From positions 29,452,502-29,516,501 of the forward strand of contig JAQNBH010000003.1 of the NCBI GenBank assembly GCA_028752905.1: DNA of 64,000 bases, in the 5' to 3' direction. This DNA comes from Cladorhizidae sp. MBARI D1340-BT2 (Eukaryota; Porifera; Demospongiae; Poecilosclerida; Cladorhizidae). Each line of letters begins with the position of its first letter. The stretch's first letter is position 1. Under the pieces are notes generated by a model, which did not search any database, had not been told where the DNA came from, and saw only the letters and a program-made list of their open reading frames with translations. A program made the position numbers and the translations under genes. Positions 1 to 10,005 of the stretch are shown piece after piece.

Positions 1-82
1 CACTGTATAAACTTGATATATAGCTATTAAGATAGGTCTCTCCCTGTGCTCTCTGTTGATATCAAACATCCATAATATTCTG
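1..82 (+). repeat. Half-unit X1 (window-truncated; complete example 902-991)
   Basis: This is the first of three X half-units. It shares with X2 and X3 the series CCACACTTCACTG, ACTTGAT, TATAGCT, TAGG, a CT-rich stretch, TTGATA and CAAACATCC, ending in ATTCTGCA. It alone carries the 10-bp palindrome TTGATATCAA (56-65); X2 and X3 have TTGATACCAA there. It also carries the two class-marking changes near its end, the TAA insertion (classes B and C) and ATTATGC (class E). Confidence 0.85.
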
Positions 83-150
83 CACACTTCACTGTAATGG
101 ACTTGATATGATTCGAATGATAGGTTTCATTATGTGTTCTCTATCTTGAT
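83..150 (+). repeat. Half-unit Y1, 5' part, cut by the core
   Basis: It begins CACACTTCACTGTAATGGACTTG, matching Y2, then has about 10 bases absent from Y2 and Y3 (around ATGATTCGAATG). It then runs ATAGGTTTC to TGTTCTCTATCTTGAT, matching Y3. The match to Y2 and Y3 stops at CTTGAT (145-150) and resumes at a second CTTGAT (530-535). The 10-bp deletion of classes C and C' falls here, removing CATTATGTGT. Confidence 0.8.
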
Positions 151-153
151 ATT

Positions 154-163
154 TGCCCTAATT
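154..163 (+). repeat. Left arm of 10-bp inverted repeat (TGCCCTAATT)
   Basis: TGCCCTAATT here is matched exactly by its reverse complement AATTAGGGCA at 501-510. The two arms lie 3 bases and 19 bases inside the ends of the core. This could be a degraded terminal inverted repeat, but 10 bp is short and the arms are not at the CTTGAT-flanked edges. Confidence 0.5.
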
Positions 164-181
164 TGGTCTATATGTTTCTCA

Positions 182-191
182 TTTCCCCCCC
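182..191 (+). other. Polypyrimidine T/C tract with sliding boundary
   Basis: It sits between CA and AAAAATCTTGC. It reads T3C7 in classes A, B, F and G, T4C6 in D, E and part of C, T5C5 in other C copies, and T2C8 in copy 3. The total stays at 10 in these variants, so the changes are substitutions at the T/C border and not length slippage. Copy 44 has a G inside the C run (about 39223). Confidence 0.85.
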
Positions 192-500
192 AAAAATCTT
201 GCTTTTTTGCCGTAAAGCTCATAACTTTGCTACACTTTACCCAAAAAAGAAATTATTTATATCACCGGAGAGCCCTTCTAATTATCTGTCTTTTGTACGT
301 GCCAAAATTTTGATTACTCTAAGTATTAGCAAGTTATGGTGATTTGAAGTGGTAAGGTTTGCGATCTTTCCTGGCGTTTTCCAGTTGCCAAAGCGGTGGC
401 CTGCCAGTGAAAAACCACTACATTTATTGATAATCTGTTGACATGTTGCAGATAAGGGCCTTCTCTATCAGTTGACAAAATCTGGGACTTTGGTCTTGTT

Positions 501-510
501 AATTAGGGCA
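501..510 (-). repeat. Right arm of 10-bp inverted repeat (AATTAGGGCA)
   Basis: This is the exact reverse complement of 154-163. Arms and loop together span 357 bp. Next to both arms lies a direct copy of TTTGGTCT (162-169 and 490-497). Confidence 0.5.
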
Positions 511-529
511 GTTATGAATTGTACTCTTA

Positions 530-563
530 CTTGATGCTAAACATGTTTAGCTTCGTAGATTAT
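530..563 (+). repeat. Half-unit Y1, 3' tail after the core
   Basis: CTTGATGCTAAACATGTTTAGCTTCGTAGATTAT resumes the Y pattern exactly as in Y2 (AGCTAAACATGTTAGCTTCATAGATTCT) and Y3 (GCTAAACAGGTTAGCTTCATAG). It contains the 16-bp palindrome at 536-551. Confidence 0.8.
536..551. other. Perfect 16-bp palindrome GCTAAACATGTTTAGC
   Basis: The sequence equals its own reverse complement over 16 bases. It occurs once per unit and was unchanged in every copy where I checked it. The paralogous sites in Y2 (GCTAAACATGTTAGC) and Y3 (GCTAAACAGGTTAGC) are imperfect. It could be a dimeric protein-binding site or a cruciform-forming dyad; no known motif is assigned. Confidence 0.8.
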
Positions 564-652
564 CCACACTTCACTGAATAGACTTGATGTATAGCTATTA
601 AGATAGGACTCTCTAAGTGCTCTCTCTTGATACCAAACATCCATATATTCTG
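564..652 (+). repeat. Half-unit X2
   Basis: It starts CCACACTTCACTGAATAGACTTGATG and ends CCATATATTCTG. It lies 173 bp from X3. Class D is marked here by CACATCAC in place of CACTTCAC near its start. Confidence 0.85.
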
Positions 653-736
653 CACACTTCCCTGTAGTGGACTTGCAAGATAGGTATCTCTCAGTGTTCT
701 CTATCTTGAGCTAAACATGTTAGCTTCATAGATTCT
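653..736 (+). repeat. Half-unit Y2
   Basis: It matches Y1 through ACTTCACTGTAGTGGACTTG and Y3 through CAAGATAGG and TGTTCTCTATCTTGA, and ends TTAGCTTCATAGATTCT. Copies 1, 3 and 7 have CTTCCCTG here. Confidence 0.85.
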
Positions 737-825
737 CCACACTTCACTGAATAGACTTGATATATAGCTCTAAAGGTAGGCCTCTCTCTGTTCTCTCTCT
801 TGATACCAAACATCCGTATATTCTG
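737..825 (+). repeat. Half-unit X3
   Basis: It starts CCACACTTCACTGAATAGACTTGATA and lies 165 bp from the next X1. Its CT-rich stretch carries class marks: CTCTCTCTG or CTCTGTG, with an extra CT in most class C copies. Copies 13 and 20 have TTGATATCAA here, making the palindrome otherwise seen only in X1. Confidence 0.85.
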
Positions 826-901
826 CATACATAGAATCACAAGATAGGTTTCTCTATGTGTTCTCTATCTTGATGCTAAACAGGTTAGCTTCATAGATTC
901 T
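826..901 (+). repeat. Half-unit Y3, shortened
   Basis: At 76 bp it is the shortest Y. Its left end (CATACATAGAATCAC) replaces the CACTTCACTGTAGTGGACTTG stretch of Y1 and Y2, after which AAGATAGGTTTCTCTATGTG and the GCTAAAC to TAGATTC tail match well. Copies 28 and 32 have AGCTACATAG in this half in place of AGCTTCATAG. Confidence 0.8.
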
Positions 902-3900
902 CCACACTTCACTGTATAAACTTGATATATAGCTATTAAGATAGGTCTCTCCCTGTGCTCTCTGTTGATATCAAACATCCATAATATTCTGCACACTTCA
1001 CTGTAATGGACTTGATATGATTCGAATGATAGGTTTCATTATGTGTTCTCTATCTTGATATTTGCCCTAATTTGGTCTATATGTTTCTCATTTCCCCCCC
1101 AAAAATCTTGCTTTTTTGCCGTAAAGCTCATAACTTTTCTACACTTTACACAAAAAAGAAATTATTTATATCACCGGAGAGCCCTTCTAATTATCTGTCT
1201 TTTGTACGTGCCAAAATTTTGATTACTCTAAGTATTAGCAAGTTATGGTGATTTGAAGTGGTAAGGTTTGCGATCTTTCCTGGCGTTTTCCAGTTGCCAA
1301 AGCGGTGGCCTGCCAGTGAAAAACCACTACATTTATTGATAATCTGTTGACATGTTGCAGATAAGGGCCTTCTCTATCAGTTGACAAAATCTGGGACTTT
1401 GGTCTTGTTAATTAGGGCAGTTATGAATTGTACTCTTACTTGATGCTAAACATGTTTAGCTTCGTAGATTATCCACACTTCACTGAATAAACTTGATGTA
1501 TAGCTATTAAGATAGGACTCTCTAAGTGCTCTCTCTTGATACCAAACATCCATATATTCTGCACACTTCACTGTAGTGGACTTGCAAGATAGGTATCTCT
1601 CAGTGTTCTCTATCTTGAGCTAAACATGTTAGCTTCATAGATTCTCCACACTTCACTGAATAGACTTGATATATAGCTCTAAAGGTAGGCCTCTCTCTGT
1701 TCTCTCTCTTGATACCAAACATCCGTATATTCTGCATACATAGAATCACAAGATAGGTTTCTCTATGTGTTCTCTATCTTGATGCTAAACAGGTTAGCTT
1801 CATAGATTCTCCACACTTCACTGTATAAACTTGATATATAGCTATTAAGATAGGTCTCTCCCTGTGCTCTCTGTTGATATCAAACATCCATAATATTCTG
1901 CACACTTCACTGTAATGGACTTGATATGATTCGAATGATAGGTTTCATTATGTGTTCTCTATCTTGATATTTGCCCTAATTTGGTCTATATGTTTCTCAT
2001 TCCCCCCCCAAAAATCTTGCTTTTTTGCCGTAAAGCTCATAACTTTGCTACACTTTACCCAAAAAAGAAATTATTTATATCACCGGAGAGCCCTTCTAAT
2101 TATCTGTCTTTTGTACGTGCCAAAATTTTGATTACTCTAAGTATTAGCAAGTTATGGTGATTTGAAGTGGTAAGGTTTGCGATCTTTCCTGGCGTTTTCC
2201 AGTTGCCAAAGCGGTGGCCTGCCAGTGAAAAACCACTACATTTATTGATAATCTGTTGACATGTTGCAGATAAGGGCCTTCTCTATCAGTTGACAAAATC
2301 TGGGACTTTGGTCTTGTTAATTAGGGCAGTTATGAATTGTACTCTTACTTGATGCTAAACATGTTTAGCTTCGTAGATTATCCACACTTCACTGAATAGA
2401 CTTGATGTATAGCTATTAAGATAGGACTCTCTAAGTGCTCTCTCTTGATACCAAACATCCATATATTCTGCACACTTCCCTGTAGTGGACTTGCAAGATA
2501 GGTATCTCTCAGTGTTCTCTATCTTGAGCTAAACATGTTAGCTTCATAGATTCTCCACACTTCACTGAATAGACTTGATATATAGCTCTAAAGGTAGGCC
2601 TCTCTCTGTTCTCTCTCTTGATACCAAACATACGTATATTCTGCATACATAGAATCACAAGATAGGTTTCTCTATGTGTTCTCTATCTTGATGCTAAACA
2701 GGTTAGCTTCATAGATTCTCCACACTTCACTGTATAAACTTGATATATAGCTATTAAGATAGGTCTCTCCCTGTGCTCTCTGTTGATATCAAACATCCAT
2801 AATATTCTGCAAACTTCACTGTAATGGACTTGATATGATTCGAATGATAGGTTTCATTATGTGTTCTCTATCTTGATATTTGCCCTAATTTGGTCTATAT
2901 GTTTCTCATTTCCCCCCCAAAAATCTTGCTTTTTTGCCGTAAAGCTCATAACTTTTCTACACTTTACCCAAAAAAGAAATTATTTATATCACCGGAGAGC
3001 CCTTCTAATTATCTGTCTTTTGTACGTGCCAAAATTTTGATTACTCTAAGTATTAGCAAGTTATGGTGATTTGAAGTGGTAAGGTTTGCGATCTTTCCTG
3101 GCGTTTTCCAGTTGCCAAAGCGGTGGCCTGCCAGTGAAAAACCACTACATTTATTGATAATCTGTTGACATGTTGCAGATAAGGGCCTTCTCTATCAGTT
3201 GACAAAATCTGGGACTTTGGTCTTGTTAATTAGGGCAGTTATGAATTGTACTCTTACTTGATGCTAAACATGTTTAGCTTCGTAGATTATCCACACTTCA
3301 CTGAATAGACTTGATGTATAGCTATTAAGATAGGACTCTCTAAGTGCTCTCTCTTGATACCAAACATCCATATATTCTGCACACTTCACTGTAGTGGACT
3401 TGCAAGATAGGTATCTCTCAGTGTTCTCTATCTTGAGCTAAACATGTTAGCTTCATAGATTCTCCACACTTCACTGAATAGACTTGATATATAGCTCTAA
3501 AGGTAGGCCTCTCTGTGTTCTCTCTCTTGATACCAAACATCCGTATATTCTGCATACATAGAATCACAAGATAGGTTTCTCTATGTGTTCTCTATCTTGA
3601 TGCTAAACAGGTTAGCTTCATAGATTCTCCACACTTCACTGTATAAACTTGATATATAGCTATTAAGATAGGTCTCTCCCTGTGCTCTCTGTTGATATCA
3701 AACATCCATAATATTCTGCACACTTCACTGTAATGGACTTGATATGATTCGAATGATAGGTTTCATTATGTGTTCTCTATCTTGATATTTGCCCTAATTT
3801 GGTCTATATGTTTCTCATTTCCCCCCCAAAAATCTTGCTTTTTTGCCGTAAAGCTCATAACTTTTCTACACTTTACCCAAAAAAGAAATTATTTATATCA

Positions 3901-5457
3901 CCGGAGAGCCCTTCTAATTATCTGTCTTTTGTACGTGCCAAAATTTTGATTACTCTAAGTATTAGCAAGTTATGGTGATTTGAAGTGGTAAGGTTTGCGA
4001 TCTTTCCTGGCGTTTTCCAGTTGCCAAAGCGGTGGCCTGCCAGTGAAAAACCACTACATTTATTGATAATCTGTTGACATGTTGCAGATAAGGGCCTTCT
4101 CTATCAGTTGACAAAATCTGGGACTTTGGTCTTGTTAATTAGGGCAGTTATGAATTGTACTCTTACTTGATGCTAAACATGTTTAGCTTCGTAGATTATC
4201 CACACTTCACTGAATAGACTTGATGTATAGCTATTAAGATAGGACTCTCTAAGTGCTCTCTCTTGATACCAAACATCCATATATTCTGCACACTTCACTG
4301 TAGTGGACTTGCAAGATAGGTATCTCTCAGTGTTCTCTATCTTGAGCTAAACATGTTAGCTTCATAGATTCTCCACACTTCACTGAATAGACTTGATATA
4401 TAGCTCTAAAGGTAGGCCTCTCTGTGTTCTCTCTCTTGATACCAAACATCCGTATATTCTGCATACATAGAATCACAAGATAGGTTTCTCTATGTGTTCT
4501 CTATCTTGATGCTAAACAGGTTAGCTTCATAGATTCTCCACACTTCACTGTATAAACTTGATATATAGCTATTAAGATAGGTCTCTCCCTGTGCTCTCTG
4601 TTGATATCAAACATCCATAATAATATTCTGCACACTTCACTGTAATGGACTTGATATGATTCGAATGATAGGTTTCATTATGTGTTCTCTATCTTGATAT
4701 TTGCCCTAATTTGGTCTCTATGTTTCTCATTTCCCCCCCAAAAATCTTGCTTTTTTGCCGTAAAGCTCATAACTTTTCTACACTTTACCCAAAAAAGAAA
4801 ATTTTTATATCACCGGATAGCCCTTCTAATTATCTGTCTTTTGTACGTGCCAAAATTTTGATTACTCTAAGTATTAGCAAGTTATGGTGATTTGAAGTGG
4901 TAAGGTTTGCGATCTTTCCTGGCGTTTTCCAGTTGCCAAAGCGGTGGCCTGCCAGTGAAAAACCACTACATTTATTGATAATCTGTTGACATGTTGCAGA
5001 TAAGGGCCTTCTCTATCAGTTGACAAAATCTGGGACTTTGGTCTTGTTAATTAGGGCAGTTATGAATTGTACTCTTACTTGATGCTAAACATGTTTAGCT
5101 TCGTAGATTATCCACACTTCACTGAATAGACTTGATGTATAGCTATTAAGATAGGACTCTCTAAGTGCTCTCTCTTGATACCAAACATCCATATATTCTG
5201 CACACTTCACTGTAGTGGACTTGCAAGATAGGTATCTCTCAGTGTTCTCTATCTTGAGCTAAACATGTTAGCTTCATAGATTCTCCACACTTCACTGAAT
5301 AGACTTGATATATAGCTCTAAAGGTAGGCCTCTCTCTGTTCTCTCTCTTGATACCAAACATCCGTATATTCTGCATACATAGAATCACAAGATAGGTTTC
5401 TCTATGTGTTCTCTATCTTGATGCTAAACAGGTTAGCTTCATAGATTCTCCACACTT

Positions 5458-8400
5458 CACTGTATAAACTTGATATATAGCTATTAAGATAGGTCTCTCC
5501 CTGTGCTCTCTGTTGATATCAAACATCCATAATATTCTGCACACTTCACTGTAATGGACTTGATATGATTCGAATGATAGGTTTCATTATGTGTTCTCTA
5601 TCTTGATATTTGCCCTAATTTGGTCTATATGTTTCTCATTTCCCCCCCAAAAATCTTGCTTTTTTGCCGTAAAGCTCATAACTTTTCTACACTTTACCCA
5701 AAAAAGAAATTATTTATATCACCGGAGAGCCCTTCTAATTATCTGTCTTTTGTACGTGCCAAAATTTTGATTACTCTAAGTATTAGCAAGTTATGGTGAT
5801 TTGAAGTGGTAAGGTTTGCGATCTTTCCTGGCGTTTTCCAGTTGCCAAAGCGGTGGCCTGCCAGTGAAAAACCACTACATTTATTGATAATCTGTTGACA
5901 TGTTGCAGATAAGGGCCTTCTCTATCAGTTGACAAAATCTGGGACTTTGGTCTTGTTAATTAGGGCAGTTATGAATTGTACTCTTACTTGATGCTAAACA
6001 TGTTTAGCTTCGTAGATTATCCACACTTCACTGAATAGACTTGATGTATAGCTATTAAGATAGGACTCTCTAAGTGCTCTCTCTTGATACCAAACATCCA
6101 TATATTCTGCACACTTCCCTGTAGTGGACTTGCAAGATAGGTATCTCTCAGTGTTCTCTATCTTGAGCTAAACATGTTAGCTTCATAGATTCTCCACACT
6201 TCACTGAATAGACTTGATATATAGCTCTAAAGGTAGGCCTCTCTCTGTTCTCTCTCTTGATACCAAACATCCGTATATTCTGCATACATAGAATCACAAG
6301 ATAGGTTTCTCTATGTGTTCTCTATCTTGATGCTAAACAGGTTAGCTTCATAGATTCTCCACACTTCACTGTATAAACTTGATATATAGCTATTAAGATA
6401 GGTCTCTCCCTGTGCTCTCTGTTGATATCAAACATCCATAATATTCTGCACACTTCACTGTAATGGACTTGATATGATTCGAATGATAGGTTTCATTATG
6501 TGTTCTCTATCTTGATATTTGCCCTAATTTGGTCTATATGTTTCTCATTTCCCCCCCAAAAATCTTGCTTTTTTGCCGTAAAGCTCATAACTTTTCTACA
6601 CTTTACCCAAAAAAGAAATTATTTATATCACCGGAGAGCCCTTCTAATTATCTGTCTTTTGTACGTGCCAAAATTTTGATTACTCTAAGTATTAGCAAGT
6701 TATGGTGATTTGAAGTGGTAAGGTTTGCGATCTTTCCTGGCGTTTTCCAGTTGCCAAAGCGGTGGCCTGCCAGTGAAAAACCACTACATTTATTGATAAT
6801 CTGTTGACATGTTGCAGATAAGGGCCTTCTCTATCAGTTGACAAAATCTGGGACTTTGGTCTTGTTAATTAGGGCAGTTATGAATTGTACTCTTACTTGA
6901 TGCTAAACATGTTTAGCTTCGTAGATTATCCACACTTCACTGAATAAACTTGATGTATAGCTATTAAGATAGGACTCTCTAAGTGCTCTCTCTTGATACC
7001 AAACATCCATATATTCTGCACACTTCACTGTAGTGGACTTGCAAGATAGGTATCTCTCAGTGTTCTCTATCTTGAGCTAAACATGTTAGCTTCATAGATT
7101 CTCCACACTTCACTGAATAGACTTGATATATAGCTCTAAAGGTAGGCCTCTCTCTGTTCTCTCTCTTGATACCAAACATCCGTATATTCTGCATACATAG
7201 AATCACAAGATAGGTTTCTCTATGTGTTCTCTATCTTGATGCTAAACAGGTTAGCTTCATAGATTCTCCACACTTCACTGTATAAACTTGATATATAGCT
7301 ATTAAGATAGGTCTCTCCCTGTGCTCTCTGTTGATATCAAACATCCATAATATTCTGCACACTTCACTGTAATGGACTTGATATGATTCGAATGATAGGT
7401 TTCATTATGTGTTCTCTATCTTGATATTTGCCCTAATTTGGTCTATATGTTTCTCATTTCCCCCCCAAAAATCTTGCTTTTTTGCCGTAAAGCTCATAAC
7501 TTTTCTACACTTTACCCAAAAAAGAAATTATTTATATCACCGGAGAGCCCTTCTAATTATCTGTCTTTTGTACGTGCCAAAATTTTGATTACTCTAAGTA
7601 TTAGCAAGTTATGGTGATTTGAAGTGGTAAGGTTTGCGATCTTTCCTGGCGTTTTCCAGTTGCCAAAGCGGTGGCCTGCCAGTGAAAAACCACTACATTT
7701 ATTGATAATCTGTTGACATGTTGCAGATAAGGGCCTTCTCTATCAGTTGACAAAATCTGGGACTTTGGTCTTGTTAATTAGGGCAGTTATGAATTGTACT
7801 CTTACTTGATGCTAAACATGTTTAGCTTCGTAGATTATCCACACTTCACTGAATAGACTTGATGTATAGCTATTAAGATAGGACTCTCTAAGTGCTCTCT
7901 CTTGATACCAAACATCCATATATTCTGCACACTTCACTGTAGTGGACTTGCAAGATAGGTATCTCTCAGTGTTCTCTATCTTGAGCTAAACATGTTAGCT
8001 TCATAGATTCTCCACACTTCACTGAATAGACTTGATATATAGCTCTAAAGGTAGGCCTCTCTGTGTTCTCTCTCTTGATACCAAACATCCGTATATTCTG
8101 CATACATAGAATCACAAGATAGGTTTCTCTATGTGTTCTCTATCTTGATGCTAAACAGGTTAGCTTCATAGATTCTCCACACTTCACTGTATAAACTTGA
8201 TATATAGCTATTAAGATAGGTCTCTCCCTGTGCTCTCTGTTGATATCAAACATCCATAATATTCTGCACACTTCACTGTAATGGACTTGATATGATTCGA
8301 ATGATAGGTTTCATTATGTGTTCTCTATCTTGATATTTGCCCTAATTTGGTCTATATGTTTCTCATTTCCCCCCCAAAAATCTTGCTTTTTTGCCGTAAA

Positions 8401-10005
8401 GCTCATAACTTTTCTACACTTTACCCAAAAAAGAAATTATTTATATCACCGGAGAGCCCTTCTAATTATCTGTCTTTTGTACGTGCCAAAATTTTGATTA
8501 CTCTAAGTATTAGCAAGTTATGGTGATTTGAAGTGGTAAGGTTTGCGATCTTTCCTGGCGTTTTCCAGTTGCCAAAGCGGTGGCCTGCCAGTGAAAAACC
8601 ACTACATTTATTGATAATCTGTTGACATGTTGCAGATAAGGGCCTTCTCTATCAGTTGACAAAATCTGGGACTTTGGTCTTGTTAATTAGGGCAGTTATG
8701 AATTGTACTCTTACTTGATGCTAAACATGTTTAGCTTCGTAGATTATCCACACTTCACTGAATAGACTTGATGTATAGCTATTAAGATAGGACTCTCTAA
8801 GTGCTCTCTCTTGATACCAAACATCCATATATTCTGCACACTTCACTGTAGTGGACTTGCAAGATAGGTATCTCTCAGTGTTCTCTATCTTGAGCTAAAC
8901 ATGTTAGCTTCATAGATTCTCCACACTTCACTGAATAGACTTGATATATAGCTCTAAAGGTAGGCCTCTCTGTGTTCTCTCTCTTGATACCAAACATCCG
9001 TATATTCTGCATACATAGAATCACAAGATAGGTTTCTCTATGTGTTCTCTATCTTGATGCTAAACAGGTTAGCTTCATAGATTCTCCACACTTCACTGTA
9101 TAAACTTGATATATAGCTATTAAGATAGGTCTCTCCCTGTGCTCTCTGTTGATATCAAACATCCATAATAATATTCTGCACACTTCACTGTAATGGACTT
9201 GATATGATTCGAATGATAGGTTTCATTATGTGTTCTCTATCTTGATATTTGCCCTAATTTGGTCTCTATGTTTCTCATTTCCCCCCCAAAAATCTTGCTT
9301 TTTTGCCGTAAAGCTCATAACTTTTCTACACTTTACCCAAAAAAGAAATTTTTTATATCACCGGATAGCCCTTCTAATTATCTGTCTTTTGTACGTGCCA
9401 AAATTTTGATTACTCTAAGTATTAGCAAGTTATGGTGATTTGAAGTGGTAAGGTTTGCGATCTTTCCTGGCGTTTTCCAGTTGCCAAAGCGGTGGCCTGC
9501 CAGTGAAAAACCACTACATTTATTGATAATCTGTTGACATGTTGCAGATAAGGGCCTTCTCTATCAGTTGACAAAATCTGGGACTTTGGTCTTGTTAATT
9601 AGGGCAGTTATGAATTGTACTCTTACTTGATGCTAAACATGTTTAGCTTCGTAGATTATCCACACTTCACTGAATAGACTTGATGTATAGCTATTAAGAT
9701 AGGACTCTCTAAGTGCTCTCTCTTGATACCAAACATCCATATATTCTGCACACTTTACTGTAGTGGACTTGCAAGATAGGTATCTCTCAGTGTTCTCTAT
9801 CTTGAGCTAAACATGTTAGCTTCATAGATTCTCCACACTTCACTGAATAGACTTGATATATAGCTCTAAAGGTAGGCCTCTCTCTGTTCTCTCTCTTGAT
9901 ACCAAACATCCGTATATTCTGCATACATAGAATCACAAGATAGGTTTCTCTATGTGTTCTCTATCTTGATGCTAAACAGGTTAGCTTCATAGATTCTCCA
10001 CACTT
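5458..10005 (+). repeat. Block of copies 7-11, classes A A A A B
   Basis: Copy starts are 5458, 6367, 7276, 8185 and 9094. Copy 7 carries CTTCCCTG like copies 1 and 3, copy 8 carries GAATAAAC like copy 2, copies 9 and 10 carry CTCTGTG like 4 and 5, and copy 11 is class B (912 bp) like copy 6. This is therefore a second register of the string seen in copies 1-6, which has one extra class A copy. Copy 11 has its own change, CACTTTACTG (about 9752). Confidence 0.85.

Larger units (their letters stand above)
151..529 (+). repeat. Unique 379-bp core inside each unit, insertion-like
   Basis: This segment has no counterpart among the X/Y half-units and occurs once per 909-bp unit. It is flanked by direct copies of CTTGAT (145-150 and 530-535), and removing it plus one copy would restore a continuous Y half-unit. 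Inside it lie a T/C tract (182-191), the palindrome CAAAATTTTG (303-312), a G+C-richer stretch (about 361-420) and a 10-bp inverted repeat near its ends (154-163 and 501-510). It holds 6 of the unit's 9 CpG. I see no long reading frame, tRNA or poly-A tail. It may be the remains of a short non-autonomous transposon captured before the array expanded; this is an inference. Confidence 0.7.
1..909 (+). repeat. Reference satellite unit (copy 1, class A)
   Basis: This unit is used as the coordinate frame for the internal features. It has about 37% G+C by hand count and 9 CpG. In order it holds X1 (1-82, whose first 8 bases lie at the end of the preceding unit), Y1 (83-150), a unique core (151-529), the Y1 tail (530-563), X2 (564-652), Y2 (653-736), X3 (737-825) and Y3 (826-901). 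The plus strand is pyrimidine-rich, with CT runs inside each X half. Copy 1 has TTTGCTAC where most class A copies have TTTTCTAC, and CTTCCCTG where most have CTTCACTG. It shares the latter with copies 3 and 7. Confidence 0.95.
1..5457 (+). repeat. Block of copies 1-6, classes A A A A A B
   Basis: Copy starts are 1, 910, 1819, 2728, 3637 and 4546. Copies 1-5 are class A (T3C7, TTATTT, GGAGAG); copy 6 is class B (912 bp, TAA insertion, GGTCTCTATG, GGATAG). Copies 1 and 3 share TTTGCTAC and CTTCCCTG. Copy 2 has GAATAAAC and TTTACACAA. Copy 3 has T2C8 and CATACGTAT. Copy 4 has TGCAAACTTC. Copies 4 and 5 have CTCTGTG. The order closely resembles copies 7-11. Confidence 0.85.

Noticed and set aside
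325..366. tRNA-type internal promoter boxes (TAGCAAGTTATGG and GGTTTGCGATC) suggesting a SINE
   Set aside because: The A-box likeness is partial, the B-box likeness lacks the TCGA core, and the spacing (about 20 bp) is too short. There is no poly-A or simple-repeat tail.
551..567. CENP-B box resemblance at CTTCGTAGATTATCC
   Set aside because: It shares only the initial TTCGT with the canonical box and lacks the A/G CGGG half, so it does not meet the essential positions.
1486..1491. AATAAA polyadenylation-like hexamer in copy 2 (also 6943-6948 in copy 8)
   Set aside because: It arises from a single G-to-A change in two copies of the satellite and is not linked to any gene.
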